Counted from the stretch's first letter, positions 1 to 8,848 are shown. The stretch: 17,679 nt of DNA from CBFDBF01 sp050287725 (GCA_050287725.1 JBNKCL010000013.1:1-17679); one strand, 5' to 3'. The notes: generated from the letters alone by a model not told the origin. Numbers and translations: made by a program.

Positions 1-1
1 G

Positions 2-2317
<2,316 letters not shown>

Positions 2318-2337
2318 ATTGGATAAGGGGGTGAACC

Positions 2338-2565
2338 ATGTGGCAAGGAACGGGCTTTTACGGTATGGGAGGAGGCATCTTTATGTGGCTGTTCTGGATC
2401 CTGTTGATCGTCGCAGTCATCTGGGCAGTGCGCTCTGTCGCAGCCGGTGGCGGCTGTGCACGGGAGCAACGCAGGTCGGCGCTGGAGATCCTCAAGGAGC
2501 GCTACGCCAAGGGTGAGATCGACGAGGAGGAGTACGACCGAAAACGCGAAAAACTGAATGAGTGA
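2338..2565 (+). CDS. Small one-TM SHOCT-domain protein
   Basis: This is a 75-residue protein. A Gly/aromatic-rich start (MWQGTGFYGMGGG) leads into one hydrophobic segment (about 15-35, MWLFWILLIVAVIWAV), followed by a basic stretch. The C-terminal SHOCT motif (about 47-75) contains LEILKERYAKGEIDEEEYD. SHOCT is a short helical motif common at the C-terminus of small membrane proteins, with no enzymatic activity known. The start is supported by a purine-rich site (aagggggtg) just before the ATG and by the 20-bp gap after copA. Small SHOCT membrane proteins are often found beside copper ATPase genes, so a supporting role in metal handling or pump assembly is plausible but inferred. The call as a real gene is strong; the function is unknown. 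Confidence 0.85.
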   Translation: MWQGTGFYGMGGGIFMWLFWILLIVAVIWAVRSVAAGGGCAREQRRSALEILKERYAKGEIDEEEYDRKREKLNE

Positions 2566-2575
2566 AACAGAACCA

Positions 2576-2610
2576 TCTCAAAACCTAAAACAAAATCTCG
2601 AATTTTGAGA
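2576..2610 (+). other. AT-rich inverted repeat in the copper operon
   Basis: TCTCAAAA (2576-2583) and TTTTGAGA (2603-2610) can form an 8-bp stem around a 19-nt loop, in the 69-bp gap between the SHOCT and HMA-like genes. There is no uridine tract after it, so it is not a standard intrinsic terminator. It could be an RNA-processing or stability element, or chance in an AT-rich gap. Confidence 0.25.
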
Positions 2611-2634
2611 CCGGTTCCAGCGAGGAGAGAGATC

Positions 2635-2988
2635 ATGCAGAGACACAACTCTTTAAAACCCGAAGGCGCCTGGGAGGTGCGGCGCAGCATCGCCGTGCCG
2701 ACATTGGACAAGTTCGGTGATGCGGAAAAGCTGGAAAGTGAACTCGCGGAACTGGGCGGGGTGTGTAAGGTGGTGGCGGATGCGGAACGGCACCGGATCG
2801 AGCTGTGCTACGACGCCAGCCGCACCGATTATCAGGCCGTGGCGGCGGCCCTGAAACAGGCCGGATTCCCGCCCTCGGGCAGTTGGTGGAACCGCCTCAA
2901 GGGTAACTGGTTTCAGTTTACCGACACCAATGCTCACGACAATGCCAGCGCGCCGCCGCCGTCCTGCTGCAACAAGCCGCCCAAATAG
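2635..2988 (+). CDS. Small HMA-like protein with a C-terminal Cys-Cys
   Basis: This is a 117-residue soluble protein. I chose the ATG at 2635 over the upstream ATG at 2605 because AGGAGAG lies at the right distance before it. Residues about 12-85 alternate as expected for the beta-alpha-beta-beta-alpha-beta fold of HMA/ferredoxin-like metal-binding domains (VRRSIAVPTLDKFGDAEKLE, then HRIELCYDASRTDYQAVAAA). The usual HMA CxxC motif near the N-terminus is absent. Cysteines instead occur in VCKVV, ELCYD and the C-terminal PPPSCCNKPPK, which could be a flexible metal-binding tail. It lies downstream of copA and the SHOCT gene in the same direction, so a role in copper binding or delivery is likely but inferred. 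It could also be a non-metal ferredoxin-like protein. Confidence 0.75.
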   Translation: MQRHNSLKPEGAWEVRRSIAVPTLDKFGDAEKLESELAELGGVCKVVADAERHRIELCYDASRTDYQAVAAALKQAGFPPSGSWWNRLKGNWFQFTDTNAHDNASAPPPSCCNKPPK

Positions 2989-3026
2989 GATCGACAGGTG
3001 TTGGCGAGCAGGAGACATTAGTAGCA

Positions 3027-4012
3027 TTACGCAACGACCTGATTCCGGCCGTTAGACTTGGCCCGATACAGATTGTCATCACAGTGTTTGATCCATTCTT
3101 TCCAGTCAATGCCTGACTTGAGACCTGAAACTCCGATGCTGACAGTTACTGTATGATCCGGGATTAGAGAGAGATTTTCAATTTCACTGCGTAGCTTCTC
3201 GGCGATAGCCTGACATTTGGTTTCATCTGTGTTGTGGGTGATGACAAGAAATTCCTCACCTCCGATTCGAAACACCATGTCGCTTTCACGAAGTGATTTT
3301 TTAAAAATTCGCCCATTCTCTCTAAAACCGAGTCTCCTGCCTCATGACCATATTCATCATTTATTGTTTTAAAATGGTCAACGTCGAGCATCATGAGAGA
3401 CATCTTTGTGTTTGTGCGAATGCTTTGATGAATCGCATGGTTAAGAGAACTTTTAAGCAGAGAGCGGTTATATACTCCGGTAAGGGAGTCTGTAGCTGCT
3501 TGTTCTTTCAGCATATAGTGTTGATTGGTTATTTCTCGCATTGATACATATGCGTAAACACTCGTCCCAAAAAGTACGGCAAAGAAGCGCATAGCTACAG
3601 GTTGTTCAAGAGAGTGCAATGCCACAGGCACAACTGCAGCTATAAAAACAAGATTGGCTATCAACGCTTGTTTTTTGGTAAGTATGAAATAGAAGGAGAG
3701 GACACCCAGGAAGGCCCAGTATGATGCCGGCACCCCCAGCTCATGAATAGTTGATACGATACCTATGATAACGGCAGGTGCTATAAAATACAGATTAATT
3801 CCCTTATGGTATCGGCCCCGATAACATAGGAAGGCATCTATAATGGCGAGTACCGTTATAATAAGAATAAACGCTCCCAGGTAATAACGCCCTTGAATGA
3901 AATTATTAACGGTAAACGGAGTTAGTATAAAGACAGATATCAGTGCGCAGCCTAATGTCGACTTCAACATAAAGTCTGGTACATCTTTATGATTTGGGAT
4001 TTTTTGCTTCAT
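3027..4012 (-). pseudogene. Membrane-bound diguanylate cyclase (GGDEF), broken by a one-base frameshift
   Basis: If intact, this would make the second messenger c-di-GMP from GTP. The start at 4012 follows an AGGATAATA site. About six hydrophobic segments form an N-terminal sensor-like membrane region, followed by a GGDEF domain with DSLTGVYNR, DVDHFKTINDEYGHEAGD and, in another frame, RIGGEEF, SIGVS and YRAKSNGRNQ. The frame breaks at the CCC run at 3312-3314 (GGG on the coding strand): adding one G gives MGRIFKKSLRESDMVFRIGG, exactly the family pattern, and makes 987 nt (328 aa). With the fix, both the active-site GGEEF and the RxxD inhibitory site (RESD) are present. As read, the protein ends early without the active site. 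The gene is clearly more AT-rich than its neighbours, which suggests transfer. A sequencing error at the homopolymer is equally possible. Confidence 0.85.
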
Positions 4013-4384
4013 TATTATCCTGGTAGAAAATATTCCCAGAAAGAATCCATTCCGCCATTCTGGTTTTGCCAAATGATCCCACACTAGTTATGCGTAATAT
4101 TTTTTTTGTAACACAAAGCCAGCGAAAGGGTGGCGGCTGCTATCCTGTTTCATCTCACGTGTGGTTCGCTGCTGACCGCTTCCTGTCTATATCGCCCTTC
4201 AGACGCCGCTCTGTCTGCATCAGAGGCTACCTGACCAAAACTATAGCATTGAGCGGCAACAGGGAATAGAACGCTTCTGATAGGCAACCCAGTGGCGATT
4301 CTTTGCCTATATGCCTGCGGTAATTTTGCGGCATCCTGGAGTTCAGAGAGCAATTTATTCTAATATGCGAAAATGTCGTCTCTG
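4013..4384. other. Non-coding, AT-leaning intergenic region
   Basis: These 372 bp lie between the divergent diguanylate cyclase and OsmC-like genes. The part next to the cyclase is AT-rich (an A/T tract near 4090-4110) and should hold that gene's promoter, though I could not fix a convincing -35/-10 pair. A 67-codon minus-strand frame (4150-4353) has no recognisable domain, no clear ribosome site and unremarkable composition, so I do not call it. TATTCTAATAT (4356-4366) resembles a -10 region for rightward transcription but lacks a clear -35. No repeat or mobile element was recognised. Confidence 0.5.
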
Positions 4385-4408
4385 ACCGGGTTTTTAGACC
4401 CGGTTTTT
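4385..4408 (+). terminator. Perfect intrinsic-type terminator in the leader of the OsmC-like gene
   Basis: ACCGGGT (4385-4391) pairs perfectly with ACCCGGT (4398-4404) around a 6-nt loop, and a five-T run follows (4404-4408). On the opposite strand the hairpin is followed by CAGAG, so it reads as a terminator only in the + direction. It ends 20 bp before the OsmC-like ATG. No plus-strand gene precedes it for about 1.4 kb. It may terminate a short leader or small RNA, act as an attenuator, or stop rightward read-through from the copper operon. Confidence 0.6.
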
Positions 4409-4428
4409 AAGGATATTGAGGAAGCAGC

Positions 4429-4824
4429 ATGAAACAAACCCTTGCGGTCAGTTTCCCCGGCGGGAAGAAGGTCGATGTCGACCTGGATGATGTGAAGATA
4501 GCGACGGATCAGTCCCCGGCGCATGGCGGCGAGGGCTCGGCTCCGGAACCGTTTACCCTGTTTCTGGCGTCCTTGGCCAGTTGCGCCGGGATCTTCGCCC
4601 TCGGCTTCTGCCAATCCAGAGAGCTTCCGACCGAAGGTCTGGCCATCGACCTGGATTGGGAGGCGGAAGACAAACCGCCATACGCCGCCAAGGCTACGTT
4701 TCGGGTAACGCTGCCGCCGAATTTCCCGGAGAAATATCGTCCCAGCATTATCAGAGCGATCGAGAAGTGCAAGGTGAAGTACTACATCCACAACCCGCCG
4801 GAGTTCAGTATTGAGGTGGGGTAG
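4429..4824 (+). CDS. OsmC/Ohr-family protein
   Basis: This is a 131-residue cytoplasmic protein of the OsmC superfamily, whose characterised members reduce organic or inorganic peroxides with a pair of conserved cysteines. The first cysteine sits in the family block FTLFLASLASCAG (C52) at the start of the central helix. The second (C114) is in the second conserved helix, IEKCKVKYY. A third cysteine, C61, lies one helical stretch after C52. The length matches the short OsmC group. The start is supported by GAGGAA just upstream. The gene stands alone, opposite in direction to both neighbours, with an intrinsic terminator-like hairpin in its leader. The sequence is closer to general OsmC-like proteins than to Ohr, so the exact substrate (peroxide or another sulfur chemistry) is open. 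Confidence 0.88.
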   Translation: MKQTLAVSFPGGKKVDVDLDDVKIATDQSPAHGGEGSAPEPFTLFLASLASCAGIFALGFCQSRELPTEGLAIDLDWEAEDKPPYAAKATFRVTLPPNFPEKYRPSIIRAIEKCKVKYYIHNPPEFSIEVG

Positions 4825-4863
4825 GGCGAAGAAAAGGGGGGATGTTTGATTCCGTGGATCTGC

Positions 4864-4884
4864 GGATTCGTAAAAAACGAATCC
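4864..4884. other. Hairpin downstream of the OsmC-like gene
   Basis: GGATTCG (4864-4870) and CGAATCC (4878-4884) form a perfect 7-bp stem with an A-rich 7-nt loop, 39 bp after the OsmC-like stop. No T-run follows on either strand, so termination by it alone is uncertain. Confidence 0.35.
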
Positions 4885-4897
4885 CCATAACAGGCAC

Positions 4898-4931
4898 ATG
4901 GGAACAGACTACGTTAGTAGCCTGTTCCCAT
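4898..4931. terminator. Nested palindrome between convergent genes
   Basis: ATGGGAACAG (4898-4907) pairs with CTGTTCCCAT (4922-4931). Inside it, after one mismatch, CTAC (4909-4912) pairs with GTAG (4917-4920) around a GTTA tetraloop, giving a 34-nt hairpin. It sits 8 bp past the lipoprotein stop on the minus strand and about 70 bp past the OsmC-like stop, where convergent transcripts should end. Neither strand has a clear T-run, so it may be a 3'-end stabiliser rather than a true intrinsic terminator. Confidence 0.45.
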
Positions 4932-4939
4932 TGGTTAAC

Positions 4940-5221
4940 TTACTGCTTCGACAACCTGATATAGGCGCGTGCTCGCCGAACCTTGTCGATACAGTTGGGG
5001 TATTTCCCGAATTCCTCTTGGATCTTGGCCGCCCCCAGCAGACTTGCGGCCTTGGTATATTCCACAGTCCCGTCAAGGCCTTTTGTTTTTGCGTAATTCA
5101 GCTCCTGATTGGCTACGGCCAAACCCTCATGACACTGTTGGGCCAAAGAGCTGGCTGGATTTCCTGCGCACCCGGTAATGGCAACAATAAGCGCGGCCAG
5201 GGTAAGGATTTTATATTTCAT
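4940..5221 (-). CDS. Small outer-membrane-type lipoprotein, function unknown
   Basis: This encodes 93 residues starting at MKYKILTLAALIVAITGC. The signal peptide ends in a clear lipobox (AITGC), so the mature protein would begin at Cys18 with Ala-Gly, not Asp, after it, which suggests outer-membrane sorting. The ATG at 5221 is preferred over the longer frame to 5284 because AAAGGTG precedes it and it places the lipoprotein signal at the N-terminus. The mature part is helical and Ala-rich, with paired segments (SSLAQQCHEGLAVANQELNY, EYTKAASLLGAAKIQEEFG). It resembles short TPR/DUF4398-like helical-hairpin lipoproteins. Two further cysteines (QQC and PNC) could form a disulfide in the periplasm. 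Neighbouring genes give no functional clue. Confidence 0.78.
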   Translation of the reverse strand: MKYKILTLAALIVAITGCAGNPASSLAQQCHEGLAVANQELNYAKTKGLDGTVEYTKAASLLGAAKIQEEFGKYPNCIDKVRRARAYIRLSKQ

Positions 5222-5246
5222 TTCAGTCACCTTTAATGGAATGATA

Positions 5247-5274
5247 AAGATAATCTGATGGTGCGTAACAGCAA
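5247..5274 (-). promoter_or_regulatory. Possible sigma-70 promoter for the lipoprotein gene
   Basis: On the minus strand TTGCTG (5269-5274) and TATCTT (5247-5252) are 16 bp apart, with the -10 element about 25 bp before the ATG at 5221. Matches to consensus are partial (3 and 4 of 6), so this is tentative. Confidence 0.3.
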
Positions 5275-5424
5275 CAGTATACACCAGGATTTTTCATATA
5301 ACGCATATTTTGGCAGGAGGTTAAGTCAGCATGTGGAAGAAATCAGGCACAGTCCACGTTTTCCCAATATGCATGAGTGTAGTGAATCCATAAAAAACGC
5401 GACATCAGTAAATTATTGTAAATC

Positions 5425-6369
5425 TTACAGAAGATTACTTAACAATAGACTTTCCTTATCGCCGACCAAAATCATGGCGCTGATGACCCCGCCGGGTTTT
5501 CCGTCCTTCGCAACAACGGTCCAGAAGTCCGGACGCATTTTGATCCTATTATATCTTCCGGCCTTGGCGATTACCTGGATATTCAGTATCTGTCCTGCCG
5601 AGACAGGCGCCCCTTGCCCTTGCTTCCCGTATCCGAGTACCTGCGGGTCCTGGATGCGTTTCTTGCCCATGCCATAGCCGCAATACTCTCTTATGACGGA
5701 TTCACCGCTTTCCTCTAATGCCGACTGGATCGAGTGTCCGATGTCGCCCAGTAAAGTGCCGTGACGAATCATAGATGTGGTGTTCGATAATGCATGATGC
5801 ATCGAGTCGAGTAATCTCTGTTTCTCTTCCGATGCTTCGCCGACTGTGAAAGACCAAGCCTGTGAGGCGTAGGCGGACGGTGTAGAGATAGATGTCTCGA
5901 TAGAAACCAAAGAGCCGTCCTGAAGTGGGTCGTCTGTCGGGAGGCCATTCAATATCTCGTCGTCGACTGAAATGCACGCGCAGGCGGGAAAGCCGTTGTA
6001 GCCGAGCATGGCAGGCGCATAACCCCTGCTCAAAATGGATTCGAGTATAAGGTTATGCAATTCGTATTTTGACATCCCAGCCTTTATTGAAGCGCCGGAT
6101 TCTTTGAGGATATCGGACAAGGCCGGGGCGATTGTTTTGCTTTCCTTTATGATTGACGCTTCCGAACAATCTTGTATTGACTCGGCGTTCGATCTGTTCA
6201 AGCCGGTTAACTTGCGGCGTACTTTTTCATCGATGAATTGCATTCCGGGTTCATTGCCGGGATCGATTTCCCTGTACGGCGATTCTCCTTTTGACGCATA
6301 GATGGCCGGCGCAGTCGAGAGCAATGTTGTGGTAAATATATATTTCAGCGCTGTGCGTCTCGAAAACAT
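5425..6369 (-). CDS. Tat-exported methionine-aminopeptidase-like pseudoenzyme
   Basis: This is a 314-residue protein. A twin-arginine signal (SRRTALK, then a hydrophobic stretch to about residue 25 ending IYA) implies folded export to the periplasm. Residues about 66-312 align along their whole length with M24 methionine aminopeptidase: GYNGFP, CISVDDE, NGLP, DGSLVSIE, VIREYCGYGMG, DPQVLGYG, DFWTVVAKDG. The fold is therefore conserved, yet against E. coli Map from memory every metal or catalytic residue differs: H79 is N141, D97 is E158, D108 is S169, H171 is Y232, H178 is I239, E204 is Q265 and E235 is S297. Classical MetAP activity is thus very unlikely; a binding or scaffold role is inferred. 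An AAGGA site precedes the ATG. The reading frame is intact, arguing against simple decay. The gene stands alone, between unrelated genes. Confidence 0.88.
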   Translation of the reverse strand: MFSRRTALKYIFTTTLLSTAPAIYASKGESPYREIDPGNEPGMQFIDEKVRRKLTGLNRSNAESIQDCSEASIIKESKTIAPALSDILKESGASIKAGMSKYELHNLILESILSRGYAPAMLGYNGFPACACISVDDEILNGLPTDDPLQDGSLVSIETSISTPSAYASQAWSFTVGEASEEKQRLLDSMHHALSNTTSMIRHGTLLGDIGHSIQSALEESGESVIREYCGYGMGKKRIQDPQVLGYGKQGQGAPVSAGQILNIQVIAKAGRYNRIKMRPDFWTVVAKDGKPGGVISAMILVGDKESLLLSNLL

Positions 6370-6493
6370 AAGTAGTCCTTGTGAATTGCCTGGGTTTACA
6401 TTGAGCGTCTCATACCCGCGTTAATCCACGAACAAAAGGCGCGGAACTCGTCGCACATACAGGGCAGGGCTGAAGACGGGGTCGGCTTCGCCT

Positions 6494-6937
6494 TTATTCT
6501 GACGGGTAAGTTTCAAGATATTTTTTCATCTCTTCGTCTATGGTGCGCTGAGCCCGGACCACCTCTTCAATGAGGGCTCGGTCCTCCGGGTGGGTTTTCG
6601 GAAGCATAAAACTCCAGTCCTTTGGAGAGCCTGGCAGTTCGAATGTCAATGATTCCAGAATCTCTCTTGCATTCGATGCGTTCTTGAAAAGTTCCAGTGA
6701 TTCTTTGTCGATATTCGCGAGGTCTTCGTTGACGTCAGCTAATGTCGCTTTCTGGTTTTGCGACAACTTAACCGGCTCTTCGCCCCGGTTGCTTTTGTTT
6801 GCGGCGATTTTCGCTGGAATGTCATGCTCCAGTGCAGCTAACTCGCGGGCCAAGGCCTCGATCCGTTCCAGGTGCTCGCGCGCCTTGGGATCGGAGGTTT
6901 TCTCGATTGCGATTGCGATGTATTGCGGGTTGATCAT
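6494..6937 (-). CDS. Hypothetical helical cytoplasmic protein
   Basis: This is a 147-residue protein I do not recognise. It is highly charged and almost entirely predicted helical. An N-terminal segment (ARELAALEHDIPAKIAANKS) and a middle segment with KATLADVNEDLANIDKESLE look coiled-coil prone. There is no signal peptide, membrane segment or cysteine. Amino-acid composition looks like a real protein, and no competing frame is better. The start is uncertain: the only ATG at the N-terminus (6937) has no clear Shine-Dalgarno, since the upstream TTTGTAAA is weak. The gene lies 124 bp from the Tat MetAP-like gene and 127 bp from the amidotransferase, on the same strand, so each probably has its own promoter. 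Confidence 0.65.
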   Translation of the reverse strand: MINPQYIAIAIEKTSDPKAREHLERIEALARELAALEHDIPAKIAANKSNRGEEPVKLSQNQKATLADVNEDLANIDKESLELFKNASNAREILESLTFELPGSPKDWSFMLPKTHPEDRALIEEVVRAQRTIDEEMKKYLETYPSE

Positions 6938-7017
6938 TTTACAAATCTGACAGGAGATCGTGTTGCGCGCGCCAAAATTGTGTTATGCCGCCGGCGGTTC
7001 GTTTTCCGGATTCTTAT

Positions 7018-7056
7018 AAAAAACTCGTATCGAGACAAGGGTTCGCCCTGCTTGTC
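7018..7056 (-). terminator. Intrinsic terminator after the amidotransferase gene
   Basis: Reading the minus strand, a hairpin (GACAAG/CTTGTC with an inner GG/CC pair and a TTCG-type loop, 7034-7056) begins 8 nt after the stop. It is followed by a short CTCG-ATA-CGAG hairpin and then six T residues (7018-7023). The T-run makes termination credible, although the second stem is short. Confidence 0.5.
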
Positions 7057-7064
7057 GGTGTGCG

Positions 7065-7751
7065 TCAGGCGATGAGATAAGCCAGCACCTGTTCCATCAG
7101 GCGGTTGACGGCGTTATAAGCGGCCACCGGGGTGTTGCGCAGTTCCGCTTCGCTCTGGATGTACGGCGCGCCGGCCACCAGTTCGTCCCGGCAATTGGTG
7201 ATGATGGAGTCGGCGCTCTCCGGGGTGGTCTCCAGGTGAAACTGCAAGCCGATCACCCGTTCCCCGATCTGAAACGCCTGGTTCTCGCATACGGCGCTAC
7301 GCGCCAGCCGGACTGCGCCGGGCGGGAGGTCGAAGGTCTCGCCGTGCCAGTGGAACACCTCGCTCCGCTCCGGGAACCGGAAGCGGTCATCCGGAACCGC
7401 TGTCCCTTCGATGGGGAACCAGCCGATCTCCTTTTGGGTGTTGGGATAGACGCCTGCGCCGAGCGCGCTGGCGATGAGCTGCGCCCCGAGACAGATCCCC
7501 AGCACCGGCACACCCCGGCCGATCGCCTCCCGGACGAACTGTTTCTCCCGGCGCAGCCAGGGGAATTCCTCTTCATCATTGACGCTCATGGGCCCGCCCA
7601 TGGCGACGATCAGATCCGGTTCGTCGGGTGACGGCAGGTCCGGTTCCCCGAAGAAGCGGGTGTATTGCAGCTCCGCTCCCCGCGTTGCGAACCAGCCACG
7701 CATGCTGCCGATATCCTCGAACGGCACGTGTTGCAGTACCTGTACCTTCAT
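7065..7751 (-). CDS. Class I glutamine amidotransferase (GATase1)
   Basis: This is a 228-residue cytoplasmic protein with the triad glutamine amidotransferase fold, which releases ammonia from glutamine. The nucleophile sits in GICLGAQ (C87) and the rest of the triad in QFHLETTPE (H172, E174). The oxyanion-loop region reads MGGPMSVND (51-59), and HWHGETFDLP (134-143) is typical of the stand-alone GMP-synthase-like subgroup (guaA N-terminal relatives, including gamma-glutamyl hydrolase-like members). There is no synthase domain beside it, so the acceptor is unknown and it might hydrolyse another gamma-glutamyl amide. The start ATG directly follows GAAGGA, with an AGGG further upstream. BIME-like repeats lie between its start and the RMD1 gene, leaving little room for a promoter. 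Confidence 0.9.
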   Translation of the reverse strand: MKVQVLQHVPFEDIGSMRGWFATRGAELQYTRFFGEPDLPSPDEPDLIVAMGGPMSVNDEEEFPWLRREKQFVREAIGRGVPVLGICLGAQLIASALGAGVYPNTQKEIGWFPIEGTAVPDDRFRFPERSEVFHWHGETFDLPPGAVRLARSAVCENQAFQIGERVIGLQFHLETTPESADSIITNCRDELVAGAPYIQSEAELRNTPVAAYNAVNRLMEQVLAYLIA

Positions 7752-7764
7752 TCCTTCAATCCCT

Positions 7765-7828
7765 GTGGGAGCCCAGTCCTCTAGGCGAAAAATGGGTTGA
7801 TAAATCGCCCGGGGGACCGGGCTCCTAC
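7765..7828. repeat. BIME-like pair of inverted REP elements (copy 1)
   Basis: Two REP-like hairpins face each other. The first is GTGG-GAGCCCAGTCCTCTAGGC, a 6-bp stem (7771-7776/7781-7786) with one mismatch and a TCCT loop. The second is GCCCGG-GGGA-CCGGGC (7807-7812/7817-7822), ending in the reverse complement of GTAG (CTAC, 7825-7828). The same arrangement recurs at 8929-8993. The GTAG/GTGG tetranucleotide next to a hairpin is the known mark of REPs mobilised by RAYT transposases; no such gene is in this window. Confidence 0.8.
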
Positions 7829-7848
7829 ACGCAAATAATGGGTTATTG

Positions 7849-7874
7849 AATCGTCTGGCGAGCCGGGTTCCTAC
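7849..7874. repeat. Solo degenerate REP-like element
   Basis: AATCGTCTGGCGAGCCGGGT, then TCCTAC, matches the second half of the adjacent BIME-like element, including the terminal CTAC (7871-7874). The hairpin is degenerate: GTCTGG/CCGGGT pairs only with G-T pairs. It probably marks a decayed copy. Confidence 0.65.
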
Positions 7875-7989
7875 AATAAATCAATCCGGGCATTGTGACG
7901 ACCTTATACTGTTTCGTCTCCGCTGGACAAGCCACAAACCTAAGCGCAATATCCGGCAGTCGCCGTCTCTCTGCCAATGAGGAGGGGAT

Positions 7990-8778
7990 ATGTCTGCTGA
8001 ACAAGTGATCCAGGCGCACGCCATCCTGCTGGGGGAACGGCTCCATACCCGCCCGCTGGGATGGATCGCAGGGGGCAAGATCGCCTCCACACCCTTGATG
8101 GTCGCCTGCGGCGACTCCGGGTCGGCGGTGCTGTTCCGGTTCGGGGTGTTGGTCTTTTTCGACACCGCCGCGGAGGAGCGGGCCGAATTCGTGTCGCGCC
8201 TGGAGGCCGGGATCGTCGGACGCTTCGATACTCCGGTGGAGGAGACCCTTGCCGTCTATCTGTCCCCGGAAAGCGGCGACGGTTTGAGCGGGGAACGGGT
8301 GACCATCCGCGAAGCGACCCCCCAGCGGTTACAACTGATCGCCGAGATCCTGGCCAAGAGCCTGGCGCTGGAGGAGTACGAGAAAAAGCTCACCGCCACC
8401 TTCGATCAGATCGAGCCGCTGGCGCAGCGGTTGCGGTGGAGGGGCAGGCGCATCTGGCGGACCGGCGTGTTGATGGATCACATCGGCCGGGCGCTGCTGA
8501 CGGAACAGCGCATGGTGGGGCGGGTGGAGATTCACGAACGGCCGGAGGTGCTGTGGGAGCACCCGGAACTGGAGGGGCTTTATCTTCAGTTGTTCGACGA
8601 GTACGAACTGGGCGAGCGCGGCACGGTGCTGGAACAGAAGCTGGAGCTTATCACCCGTACCGCCGAAACCCTGTTGCGCGTGGAGGAGGGTCGCCGCTCC
8701 CTGCGCGCCGAGTGGTACATCATTATATTGATCGGGGTGGAGATCGGGTTGACGTTATACGAGATGTACAGGCACTGA
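7990..8778 (+). CDS. RMD1/YagE family (DUF155) membrane protein
   Basis: This is a 262-residue protein preceded by a strong GAGGAGGGG site. The N-terminal part (about 12-110) shows the family's core: LLGERLHTRPLGW, the strand block GSAVLFRFGVLVFF, and AEERAEFVSRLE. The middle is helical (FDQIEPLAQRLRWRG, VGRVEIHERPEVLWEHPELEGLY). The C-terminal motif LEWxII-like AEWYIIILIGVEIGLTLYEMYRH (about 240-262) contains a single transmembrane segment near the end. In eukaryotes RMD1/RMND1 relatives act in mitochondria (RMND1 supports mitochondrial translation); bacterial members are of unknown function. No partner gene is adjacent, and the repeats on both sides isolate it. Family call is confident, role unknown. 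Confidence 0.88.
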   Translation: MSAEQVIQAHAILLGERLHTRPLGWIAGGKIASTPLMVACGDSGSAVLFRFGVLVFFDTAAEERAEFVSRLEAGIVGRFDTPVEETLAVYLSPESGDGLSGERVTIREATPQRLQLIAEILAKSLALEEYEKKLTATFDQIEPLAQRLRWRGRRIWRTGVLMDHIGRALLTEQRMVGRVEIHERPEVLWEHPELEGLYLQLFDEYELGERGTVLEQKLELITRTAETLLRVEEGRRSLRAEWYIIILIGVEIGLTLYEMYRH

Positions 8779-8826
8779 AAAAACTTCATTGGGGGAGACG
8801 ATTTTCTTTTTGACTCCCCACCCTGA

Positions 8827-8848
8827 CCCTCCCCGCTTGCGGGGAGGG
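8827..8848. repeat. GC-rich perfect palindrome in the repeat cluster
   Basis: CCCTCCCCGC (8827-8836) and GCGGGGAGGG (8839-8848) form a perfect 10-bp stem with a 2-nt loop (a practical 9-bp stem with 4-nt loop), 48 bp after the RMD1 stop. No T-run follows; it resembles a dispersed repeat type found in many proteobacteria and may also help end the RMD1 transcript. Confidence 0.5.

Noticed and set aside
2605..2634. Upstream ATG of the HMA-like gene, giving ten extra residues
   Set aside because: It has no good Shine-Dalgarno, while AGGAGAG is correctly spaced before the ATG at 2635.
4150..4353. Small minus-strand frame of 67 codons in the 4013-4384 gap
   Set aside because: No recognisable domain, ribosome site or operon context; length is within chance.
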